Source of the DNA: Deferrivibrio essentukiensis
GTDB taxonomy: Bacteria; Chrysiogenota; Deferribacteres; Deferribacterales; Deferrivibrionaceae
Length of the DNA stretch: 64,000 nucleotides
Direction of reading: 5' to 3'
Assembly (NCBI RefSeq): GCF_020480685.1
Contig: NZ_JAJAFU010000002.1
Span: forward strand, 62,001-126,000
Shown: piece after piece, positions 57,959 to 64,000 of the stretch
Layout: every line of letters begins with the position of its first letter
How positions within the stretch are numbered: position 1 is the stretch's first letter
Position numbers and translations under genes: made by a program
Notes under the pieces: model-generated
Seen by the model: only the letters and a program-made list of their open reading frames with translations
Databases searched by the model: none
Told to the model about the DNA's origin: nothing

Positions 57959-58543
57959 ATGAAAATATTGCTCCATCAGTGCTGTGGCCCCTGTTCTATT
58001 TACCCTATTGAAATATTACTCGAAAATGGTTTCGATGTAACAACTTACTTTTACAATCCCAATATCCATCCTATGCACGAATTATATAAAAGACTAAACG
58101 GAGCAATAGATGTTTCCCGTTATTATAATTTAAAATGTTTGGTATCAAATGAATACGGTTTAACAGTATTTTTAAACAGTGAATTTTTAGACAGCAGAAA
58201 AAGATGCTCATTCTGTTATGATATAAGAATTAAAAATGTTGCAAAGTATGCTGCAGAAAAGGGTTATGATTGTTTTTCCTCTTCACTTCTGTATAGTAAA
58301 TATCAAAACCATGAAGAAATTATCAAAATTTGTGAAAAATACTCCAAAAAATACAATGTAGGTTTTTACTACTATGACTTCAGAGAAGGTTGGAAAACAG
58401 GGATTGAAAAATCAAAAAGTATGGAAATCTACAGGCAACAATATTGCGGATGTATATTCAGCGAAACTGACAGATATGACAAACAATTAAGTAATCAACT
58501 AATTAATAGGATTGAATCTGACAACTCTGTGGAGGCTGTATGA
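57959..58543 (+). CDS. queH: epoxyqueuosine reductase QueH
   Basis: 194 residues from the ATG at 57959, which gives the family start MKILLHQCCGPCS; an ATG 15 bases upstream is possible. QueH is the non-B12 alternative to QueG, finishing queuosine on tRNA. The two Cys pairs CCGPC and RCSFCYDIR and the YRQQYCGC segment hold the iron-sulfur cluster and metal. It overlaps nothing upstream but shares ATGA with the next gene. Confidence 0.92.
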   Translation: MKILLHQCCGPCSIYPIEILLENGFDVTTYFYNPNIHPMHELYKRLNGAIDVSRYYNLKCLVSNEYGLTVFLNSEFLDSRKRCSFCYDIRIKNVAKYAAEKGYDCFSSSLLYSKYQNHEEIIKICEKYSKKYNVGFYYYDFREGWKTGIEKSKSMEIYRQQYCGCIFSETDRYDKQLSNQLINRIESDNSVEAV

Positions 58544-58755
58544 ACCCAGGTATAGGACGGATGTTAATTCTTTTAGGGGTAATATTTATAATCGCAGGGT
58601 TTATTTTTATCGCAGGAGAAAAAATAGGATTAGGAAGATTATTTGGAGATATTTATTTTAAGAAAGGAAATTTCAGTTTCTATTTTCCCCTTACTACATC
58701 AATAATCATAAGTATAATATTGACCATACTCTTAAATATCTTTTTCAGAAAATAA
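58540..58755 (+). CDS. DUF2905 small membrane protein
   Basis: 71 residues with two membrane helices (ILLGVIFIIAGFIFIAG and TSIIISIILTILLNIFF). The loop GRLFGDIYFKKGNFSFYFPL between them is the family signature. Function unknown. The start overlaps the queH stop. It is the last gene of the plus-strand argC-to-here run. Confidence 0.88.
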   Translation: MNPGIGRMLILLGVIFIIAGFIFIAGEKIGLGRLFGDIYFKKGNFSFYFPLTTSIIISIILTILLNIFFRK

Positions 58756-58779
58756 AAAATCCGCCTCAATGAGGCGGAT
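58754..58779. terminator. terminator, DUF2905 / cold-shock gene
   Basis: ATCCGCCTC (58759-58767) pairs with GAGGCGGAT (58771-58779), loop AAT. On the minus strand TTTTTTATTTT follows, so it best ends the cold-shock message; it also lies just past DUF2905. Confidence 0.85.
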
Positions 58780-58813
58780 ATATCTTTTAATCAGTTTAAA
58801 GCCTTAGTTTCAA

Positions 58814-59017
58814 TTATGCTTTTGAAACATTAGCTGCTTGTGGTCCTTTTGGTCCTTCTACTACTTCAAATGTAACCTTATCACCCTCTTTTAAAGACTT
58901 GAAGCCTTCCATTGTGATAGCTGAGTAATGTACGAATACATCCTCTCCAGTTGAACTAGTGATAAAACCATAGCCTTTTGAATCGTTGAACCACTTAACG
59001 GTACCTGTGTTACTCAT
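58814..59017 (-). CDS. cold-shock protein, CspA family
   Basis: 67 residues, one cold-shock domain. RNA-binding motifs are KGYGFITSS (RNP1) and VFVHYSAI (RNP2). The start [19 protein letters not shown] is the normal one, with GAGGTG ahead. It binds single-stranded RNA or DNA and eases mRNA folding. It is a single-gene unit with a hairpin at the start of its leader. Confidence 0.97.
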   Translation of the reverse strand: MSNTGTVKWFNDSKGYGFITSSTGEDVFVHYSAITMEGFKSLKEGDKVTFEVVEGPKGPQAANVSKA

Positions 59018-59038
59018 GTTAATTCACCTCATATTTTT

Positions 59039-59089
59039 ACTGAAGCAATGCTTCAGTTATAAGTTATCACTATTACAAAAATATGTCAA
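59039..59089 (-). promoter_or_regulatory. cold-shock gene promoter and leader hairpin
   Basis: TTGACA (59084-59089), a 17-base spacer and TAACTT (59061-59066). The start near 59054-59057 coincides with a perfect 8-bp inverted repeat ACTGAAGC/GCTTCAGT (59039-59057). The mRNA would thus begin with a tight hairpin. Confidence 0.65.
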
Positions 59090-59208
59090 ACAATATTGAA
59101 ATAAAATGCCATTATAAATTGTTTTTTATTCTCTTTTTAATGTGGTAATTTCTCCAACCATTGATTTTAAGAAAAATAGGTTATAAAATATGCAAGTAGG
59201 AGGTTAAC

Positions 59209-60063
59209 ATGAAAATTTCATTCGTAGGTCTTGGAAAGCTTGGCTCTGCAATAGCTACTAACCTTAGTAGTTACTATGATATTGTGGGTTTTAACAGGAC
59301 TTTTGAAAAAGTAAAAAATGTAAAAATCAAGGCAAGTAGTCTTAAAGAGATTGCAGAAAACGATATTATTATTCTTAACCTTTCTGACAGCATAGCGGTT
59401 GATGAGATTCTATTTGGAGAAAATGGTCTTATCAATTTTGGTTTAAATAATAAAATCATAATAGATACCACTACAAATCATTTTGAAAGTGTTTTAAATT
59501 TTCATCAAAAACTTTCTGATTTAAACTCTTCTTATGTTGAAGCTCCCGTTATTGGAAGTGTAGTCCCTGCTTTAAACGGTCAGCTTACAGTCCTTGCTTC
59601 ATGCGGGGATGATGTTTTTGGAAAAATAGAGCATATTTTAAAACACATTGGAAAAAAAGTTATTCACTTTACCAAAGAGGGGTTGGCAACAAAGCTGAAG
59701 CTGATAAACAATCTCGTAATGTCAAATATTATGTTTGCAATTTCTGAAGCACTCGCCTTTGGTGAAAAAATAGGTATTGAAAAAAACAATATTATGGAAG
59801 TTTTAGAAAATGGTGCGGGCAACTCATTAATATTTAATGCTAAAAAAGAAAAACTTTTAACTGAAAACTTTGATGCTCACTTTGATTTGAAAACACTTTT
59901 AAAAGATTTAAACTATGCGGATGAAATGTTTGAGAAATATAGCCTGCCTATCTTGAGTAATTGTACTAAAAATATATATAGTATAGCCTCAAATATGGGG
60001 TATTCTGAAAAAGATTTTAGCTCAATTTATATGTTTCTTAAAAATATAAAGGGCGACAAATAG
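59209..60063 (+). CDS. beta-hydroxyacid dehydrogenase family oxidoreductase
   Basis: 284 residues. The nucleotide fold is ISFVGLGKLGSAIATNL. The substrate segment is EAPVIGSVVPALNGQLTVLASCGDD, and LKLINNLVMSNIMFAISEALAFGEKIG carries the catalytic Lys region (KLINN). It belongs to the 3-hydroxyisobutyrate/glyoxylate-reductase-like (GLYR) group, and the precise substrate is unclear. AGGAGG precedes the ATG. It is a single-gene unit with its own terminator. Confidence 0.85.
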   Translation: MKISFVGLGKLGSAIATNLSSYYDIVGFNRTFEKVKNVKIKASSLKEIAENDIIILNLSDSIAVDEILFGENGLINFGLNNKIIIDTTTNHFESVLNFHQKLSDLNSSYVEAPVIGSVVPALNGQLTVLASCGDDVFGKIEHILKHIGKKVIHFTKEGLATKLKLINNLVMSNIMFAISEALAFGEKIGIEKNNIMEVLENGAGNSLIFNAKKEKLLTENFDAHFDLKTLLKDLNYADEMFEKYSLPILSNCTKNIYSIASNMGYSEKDFSSIYMFLKNIKGDK

Positions 60064-60077
60064 CCGCCCTTTTTTTA
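60048..60077 (+). terminator. terminator after the dehydrogenase gene
   Basis: AAAGGGCG (60048-60055) pairs with CGCCCTTT (60065-60072), then a run of T to 60077. The dehydrogenase stop codon (60061-60063) is in the loop. Confidence 0.85.
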
Positions 60078-60079
60078 CC

Positions 60080-61720
60080 TTATTTTCCTGCCATTATTGC
60101 TTCTAAATCTTCATCTACTGAGCCGATTGGCTTAATGTCGAAGTTTTCTACCAATACTTTGGCAACATTTGGTGATAAAAATGCAGGAAGGACTGGTCCA
60201 AGCCTGATACCTTTAACACCTAAGTAAAGAAGTGCCAATAGTACACATACAGCTTTTTGCTCATACCATGCAATATCATATGAAATCGGCAAGTCATTTA
60301 TATCATCAAGCCCTAAAGCCTCTTTTAATTTCAATGCAATATAGGCTAACGAATATGAGTCGTTACACTGGCCTGCATCAAGCACTCTTGGGATACCACC
60401 AATATCACCTAAGTCAAGCATATTGTATCTGTATTTTGCACAACCGGCAGTCAAAATTACAGCCTCTTTAGGAAGCTTTTTAGCAAGCTCAGTATAGTAT
60501 TCTCTCTCTTTCAACCTTCCGTCACAACCAGCCATTACTACAAATCTTTTTATTGCACCACTCTGAACGGCATCAATAACTTTATCAGCAAGGCTTAATA
60601 CCTGGTCATGAGCAAAACCGATAACTATCTTTTTCCCTTCAATAGGAGTAAGTCCGCCCAAATCTTTAGCCATTTGAATCATTGCAGAAAAGTCTTTCAT
60701 TTTCCCTTCAGGCGCATTTGGGATATGTTTTATACCAGGCCAGCCAACAAGCCCTGTTGTAAATATTCTATCTTTATATTCGTCCTTTGGTGGAACAATA
60801 CAGTTAGTTGTAAAAAGGATGGGACCGTTAAAAAGAGGAAATTCTTTTGTCTGATTAAACCAAGCTGTCCCAAAATTGCCGGCCAAATGCTTATACTTTT
60901 TAAACTCAGGATAAGCATGAGCAGGAAGCATCTCACCATGTGTGTATACCTTCACGCCTGTGCCTTCGGTCTGAATCAAAAGCTCTTCCAAATCCAAAAG
61001 GTCGTGACCGCTCACAAGAATACCGGGACCTTCATATAATCCTGTATACACTTCCGTAATTTCAGGCTTGCCATATTTTGTAGTATTAGCTTCATCAAGT
61101 AGTGCCATAGTTTTAACCGCTATCTCACCTGTTTTAAGTGTCAATGCAACCAACTCATCAACAGTAATATCTTTTCTCAAAGTTTCAACAAGTGCTTTTT
61201 CAGTAAATTCAGTTATTTCACTATTTTTATACTTTAACACATATGCATGGTCAGCATACGCTGCAACACCTTTAAGTCCGTAGATAATAAGCTCTTTCAG
61301 TGACCTGATATCTTCATTTGCTTCAGACAAAACGCCTACTGCAGTACCTTTTGCAAGAAAATCTTCTTTAGTCTGATTTGATTTCCATGTAACTGCATCA
61401 GGAGCACCGCTTAAATCGCCAACTTTCTCAGCCAATTCATCTCTTAATTTTAATGCTTTTTTGTTGTATTCAACAAATCTCTCAGGGTCAAAATTCACGT
61501 TTGTAATTGTAGAAAAAAGCCCTTCCAATACAAATAAATCCGCCTCTTCAGTATTAATACCTTTTTCTCTGGCTTTGATTGCCACATATGATAGACCTTT
61601 TAGGGTATAAACCAAACAATCTTGCAGGGTAGCTACTTCGTCATTTTTACCACATACCCCTTTAATATTACATCCTACACCTTTTGACGCTTCTGAACAT
61701 TGATAACAAAACATACTCAT
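60080..61720 (-). CDS. hcp: hydroxylamine reductase / hybrid cluster protein
   Basis: 546 residues, full length. The N-terminal cysteines [13 protein letters not shown] hold the [4Fe-4S] cluster. Hybrid-cluster residues appear in [11 protein letters not shown] (His), FTTNCIVPP (Cys), AGCDGR and AGCAKYRYN (Cys), and [13 protein letters not shown]. It removes hydroxylamine or, as now thought, nitric oxide under anaerobic nitrosative stress. AGGAGG precedes the ATG. The promoter has an FNR/CRP-type site, in line with control by anaerobiosis or NO. The protein is cytoplasmic. Confidence 0.97.
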   Translation of the reverse strand: MSMFCYQCSEASKGVGCNIKGVCGKNDEVATLQDCLVYTLKGLSYVAIKAREKGINTEEADLFVLEGLFSTITNVNFDPERFVEYNKKALKLRDELAEKVGDLSGAPDAVTWKSNQTKEDFLAKGTAVGVLSEANEDIRSLKELIIYGLKGVAAYADHAYVLKYKNSEITEFTEKALVETLRKDITVDELVALTLKTGEIAVKTMALLDEANTTKYGKPEITEVYTGLYEGPGILVSGHDLLDLEELLIQTEGTGVKVYTHGEMLPAHAYPEFKKYKHLAGNFGTAWFNQTKEFPLFNGPILFTTNCIVPPKDEYKDRIFTTGLVGWPGIKHIPNAPEGKMKDFSAMIQMAKDLGGLTPIEGKKIVIGFAHDQVLSLADKVIDAVQSGAIKRFVVMAGCDGRLKEREYYTELAKKLPKEAVILTAGCAKYRYNMLDLGDIGGIPRVLDAGQCNDSYSLAYIALKLKEALGLDDINDLPISYDIAWYEQKAVCVLLALLYLGVKGIRLGPVLPAFLSPNVAKVLVENFDIKPIGSVDEDLEAIMAGK

Positions 61721-61749
61721 GTTTTCCTCCTTCTGCTTTTGTTAATCAT

Positions 61750-61790
61750 AATATAACATAGAAAAAAACTATTAACTTGATTTAAGTCAA
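61750..61790 (-). promoter_or_regulatory. hcp promoter with FNR/CRP-family site
   Basis: TTGACTTAAATCAA on the minus strand (61777-61790) matches the FNR consensus TTGAT-N4-ATCAA in nine of ten positions. A -10 box TATATT lies at 61750-61755. The site is centred about 41 bases before the expected start (about 61743), the classic class II activator position. Confidence 0.7.
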
Positions 61791-61847
61791 AAATACTCTT
61801 TTTATTTTTAAACTTGCAAAATATTCCCTTTTATATATAAGAGCTGA

Positions 61848-62471
61848 ATGACTTTTTATGGTTCATTTATAAACGGATTTACACTGGGGTTTTCATTAAT
61901 ACTGGCTATAGGTGCACAAAATGCCTTCGTTTTAAAGCAAGGAATCAAAAATAATCATATTTTTTTAATATGCATTATCTGTGCATTGTCAGATGCCTTT
62001 CTTATATTTGTTGGTGTTTCAGGACTTGGCTTCATAGTAAAAAAAATGCCTATGCTATTAGTGGTTACTAAATATTTTGGTGTAATTTTTTTAACATATT
62101 ATGGATTATTAAATTTATACTCTGCTTTAACTAAGTCACATTCATTAGAAATGACAAATCAAGTTAATAGCAATATTAAAAGTATTATAATATTAACATT
62201 AGGTTTTACCTGGCTTAACCCTCACGTTTACTTAGACACAGTCTTATTGTTGGGCTCTATTTCTGTTCAATATGGCAATTATAAGTATTATTTTGTCATT
62301 GGTGCTATGCTTGCCTCTTTCGTATTTTTCTTCTCCTTAGGTTATGGTGCAAAATTATTTGCTCCTATTTTTCAAAGGCAACTCTCCTGGAAAATACTTG
62401 AATTGATTATAGGTATTACGATGTTGATTATCGCCTTGAAAATTTACAATATACCATTTAATAATCTTTAG
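61848..62471 (+). CDS. LysE/ArgO-family amino-acid exporter
   Basis: 207 residues with six predicted membrane helices. The N-terminal ILAIGAQNAFVLKQGIKNNHI is the LysE signature, and LTLGFTWLNPHVYLDTVLLLGSI is the second family block. It probably exports basic amino acids (arginine or lysine). It is divergent from hcp and 67 bases upstream of ilvE. Confidence 0.9.
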   Translation: MTFYGSFINGFTLGFSLILAIGAQNAFVLKQGIKNNHIFLICIICALSDAFLIFVGVSGLGFIVKKMPMLLVVTKYFGVIFLTYYGLLNLYSALTKSHSLEMTNQVNSNIKSIIILTLGFTWLNPHVYLDTVLLLGSISVQYGNYKYYFVIGAMLASFVFFFSLGYGAKLFAPIFQRQLSWKILELIIGITMLIIALKIYNIPFNNL

Positions 62472-62538
62472 TTAAAACAGTTGCTTGACTTTTTTATTAG
62501 TTAGAAATATCATATCTATCACTAATATGGGGGTAGTT

Positions 62539-63630
62539 ATGAAGATAAATTTAAAATTAAAAGATAGCTCAGAGAGACTTCAGTCACAACTTGCTCCAAA
62601 AGAGAAATTACCTTTTGGAAAACTTCGTACTGACCATATGTTTGTGGCAGATTATATCGATAACGAATGGAAAAATGCTCATGTTATACCATATTCTGAC
62701 TTCAGTATTGCACCAGGCGCAATTGTTCTTCATTATGCTCAAGCAATTTTTGAAGGTGCTAAGGCTTTTATGCACCCTGATAACGAAATTTATACCTTTA
62801 GAGTTGACAAAAATGCTGAACGATTAAACATTTCAGCGGACTGTCTTTGTATGCCAAATATTCCTGTAGATTTTCAGATTGAAGCTATACATACATTAAT
62901 AGATGTTGATAGACTGTGGTTTCCATTGCAGGAAGGTGCCTCACTCTACATTAGACCTTTTATGTTTTCAGTGGATGATTCCTTAGGCGTGCACCCGGGT
63001 GCAAAATATAAATTTGCTGTTATTCTTTCTCCAAGCGGCCCTTACTATCCTGATGGTTTTTCAAAGCCTATTAGGTTATTAATTACTAAAAAATTTCATA
63101 GAGCTACCCCAGGTGGCACTGGCTATGCAAAAGCTGCCGGTAATTATGCCGCTTCTCTCAGAGCTGGTGAGTTTGCAAAAAAATTCGGAGCAAATCAGGT
63201 ATTATACCTTGATACTACAAACACATACATTGAAGAAGCGGGAGCTATGAACCACTATCACATAACTGCTGACGGCACTGTTGTTATACCTGAATTTACA
63301 GATACAATTTTAAAATCTATAACATCTCTATCAATTATTGAGCTTGCTAATGAACTTGGTTTAAATGTTATTCAGAAAAGAATAAAAATAGATGAGTTTA
63401 TAAATGACGTAAAAGCTGGTAAAATTGTCGAAGCAGGCGGCTTTGGCACTGCTGCAGTAATTTCACCTGTGGGTGAATATGTTTTTGAAGACGGTACATC
63501 TTTAACTGTCGGCAACGGTCAGATTGGTCCTATCTCTAAAAAGATATATGAATATTATACCGGTCTGCAATATGGTAAAATTAAGGATAAAAAAGGTTGG
63601 TTAAAAAAGGTTGAAAGGAAGCATGCCTAA
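62539..63630 (+). CDS. ilvE: branched-chain amino-acid aminotransferase
   Basis: 363 residues from the ATG at 62539 (GGGGGTAG ahead); a longer in-frame start at 62485 lacks a ribosome site. It is a fold-type IV PLP enzyme that interconverts Leu, Ile and Val with their 2-oxo acids. The PLP Lys is in GTGYAKAAGNYAASL, and the EEAGAMNHYHI and EAGGFGTAAVISPV loops bind the cofactor. It is the type II (about 360-residue) form. Its stop is the last base before the convergent gpsA stop. Confidence 0.96.
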   Translation: MKINLKLKDSSERLQSQLAPKEKLPFGKLRTDHMFVADYIDNEWKNAHVIPYSDFSIAPGAIVLHYAQAIFEGAKAFMHPDNEIYTFRVDKNAERLNISADCLCMPNIPVDFQIEAIHTLIDVDRLWFPLQEGASLYIRPFMFSVDDSLGVHPGAKYKFAVILSPSGPYYPDGFSKPIRLLITKKFHRATPGGTGYAKAAGNYAASLRAGEFAKKFGANQVLYLDTTNTYIEEAGAMNHYHITADGTVVIPEFTDTILKSITSLSIIELANELGLNVIQKRIKIDEFINDVKAGKIVEAGGFGTAAVISPVGEYVFEDGTSLTVGNGQIGPISKKIYEYYTGLQYGKIKDKKGWLKKVERKHA

Positions 63631-63641
63631 TCAGGCATGCT
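63620..63641. terminator. hairpin shared by ilvE and gpsA 3' ends
   Basis: AGCATGCCT (63620-63628) pairs with AGGCATGCT (63633-63641), loop AATC. Both stop codons lie in or beside the loop, so each terminator is built from coding bases. T runs on either side are weak (CCTCTTTTA on plus). Confidence 0.55.
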
Positions 63642-64000
63642 CCTCTTTTAGTGGTCTATTCATTAAATCTAACAACGATTGTTTAGGATTTTTATTGTTG
63701 TAAAGTATTTCGTATATTTCGTTTGATATTGGCATCTCTATATTCAGCTTTTCGGAAAGATTTTTTACTGCTTTTGCTGTAAAAACCCCTTCAGCCACCA
63801 TTTTCATATTTTTTAATATTTCTTCGAGTGTATACCCCTCTGCTATCTTAAGTCCTACACTTCTATTTCTACTTAAATCTCCCGTACATGTTAATACTAA
63901 ATCACCCATGCCACTTAAGCCCATAAAGGTTTCCTTTTTGCCACCAAGACTAATACCAAGTCTTGTTATTTCTGCAAGACCGCGTGTAATAATTCCTGCC
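63631..64000 (-). CDS. gpsA: glycerol-3-phosphate dehydrogenase (partial)
   Basis: The C-terminal 122 residues of a gene that continues past the right edge. The start of the visible part reads AGIITRGLAEITRLGISLGG, then MGLSGMGDLVLTCTGDLSRN, the substrate-binding signature of NAD(P)-dependent GpsA. It makes sn-glycerol 3-phosphate for phospholipids in the cytoplasm. The N-terminal NAD domain is off the window. Confidence 0.95.
   Translation of the reverse strand, partial: AGIITRGLAEITRLGISLGGKKETFMGLSGMGDLVLTCTGDLSRNRSVGLKIAEGYTLEEILKNMKMVAEGVFTAKAVKNLSEKLNIEMPISNEIYEILYNNKNPKQSLLDLMNRPLKEEHA

Noticed and set aside
60608-61039. 143-codon plus frame over hcp
   Set aside because: Antisense shadow of hcp; no ribosome site and no recognisable domain.

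Overview
The window is 64 kb of compact, low-GC bacterial chromosome with about 69 protein-coding genes, most of them housekeeping. Gene content fits an anaerobic, respiring, motile Gram-negative. It includes an outer-membrane DUF3373 porin, c-type cytochromes, a TorD chaperone, hybrid-cluster protein, anaerobic ribonucleotide reductase, hydrogenase maturation genes, an F-type ATP synthase with split b and b' subunits, and flagellar and c-di-GMP proteins. My best guess is Deferribacterota (Deferribacter/Calditerrivibrio/Flexistipes-like). This is an inference from gene content and protein style; no 16S or tRNA gene lies in the window.

Layout. 1-9.4 kb: rhodanese lipoprotein/periplasmic protein (cut by the edge), WrbA, a hotdog protein, a 7-bp tandem repeat, DUF3373 porin next to a monoheme cytochrome with an unusual CX3CH site, TorD, an MFS carrier, a lone flagellar rod protein, CoA-binding protein, MarC, acyltransferase and carbonic anhydrase. 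9.4-27 kb, all on the minus strand: a long run reading dgc-hypA-hypB-rnhB-yraN-uvrC-rlmH-dksA-gpmI-comF-PAS protein-gap-pgk-atpF'FHAGDC, i.e. lower glycolysis feeding into ATP synthase. 27-28.2 kb: a DAHP synthase preceded by what looks like a textbook phenylalanine/tyrosine transcription attenuator (promoter, 32-residue Phe-rich leader peptide, alternative antiterminator and terminator). 28.2-33.5 kb: a large multiheme cytochrome with a sigma-54 promoter, next to an NtrC-type regulator and its sensor kinase. 33.6-36.8 kb: anaerobic ribonucleotide reductase in three pieces (nrdD, a separate glycyl-radical peptide, nrdG) under a cobalamin riboswitch. 37-38.8 kb: glnK-amtB with a consensus sigma-54 promoter. 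38.9-50.9 kb: pheA-hisC-aroF-tyrA-aroA-cmk-ispH-rpsA, followed by a Na/Ca-type antiporter, sppA and comM. 50.9-53.4 kb: a possible small RNA and a MinD-like ATPase fused to PilZ and DUF4388 domains. 53.5-58.8 kb on plus: argC, argJ, gatB, mce, queH and small genes. 58.8-64 kb: cold-shock protein, a beta-hydroxyacid dehydrogenase, hcp with an FNR-like site, LysE exporter, ilvE, and gpsA cut by the edge.

The themes are regulation and electron transfer. The window carries two sigma-54 promoters, one B12 riboswitch, one amino-acid attenuator, one FNR-like site and a candidate C-rich small RNA. The two DAHP synthases appear to be controlled separately: one by Phe/Tyr attenuation, one inside the aromatic operon. 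A diguanylate cyclase and a PilZ-fused ATPase indicate c-di-GMP signalling. The least conventional items are the MinD-PilZ-DUF4388 fusion, the attenuator with an apparently leaderless leader peptide, the split NrdD under B12 control, and the sigma-54-driven multiheme cytochrome with a CX8CH candidate heme site.
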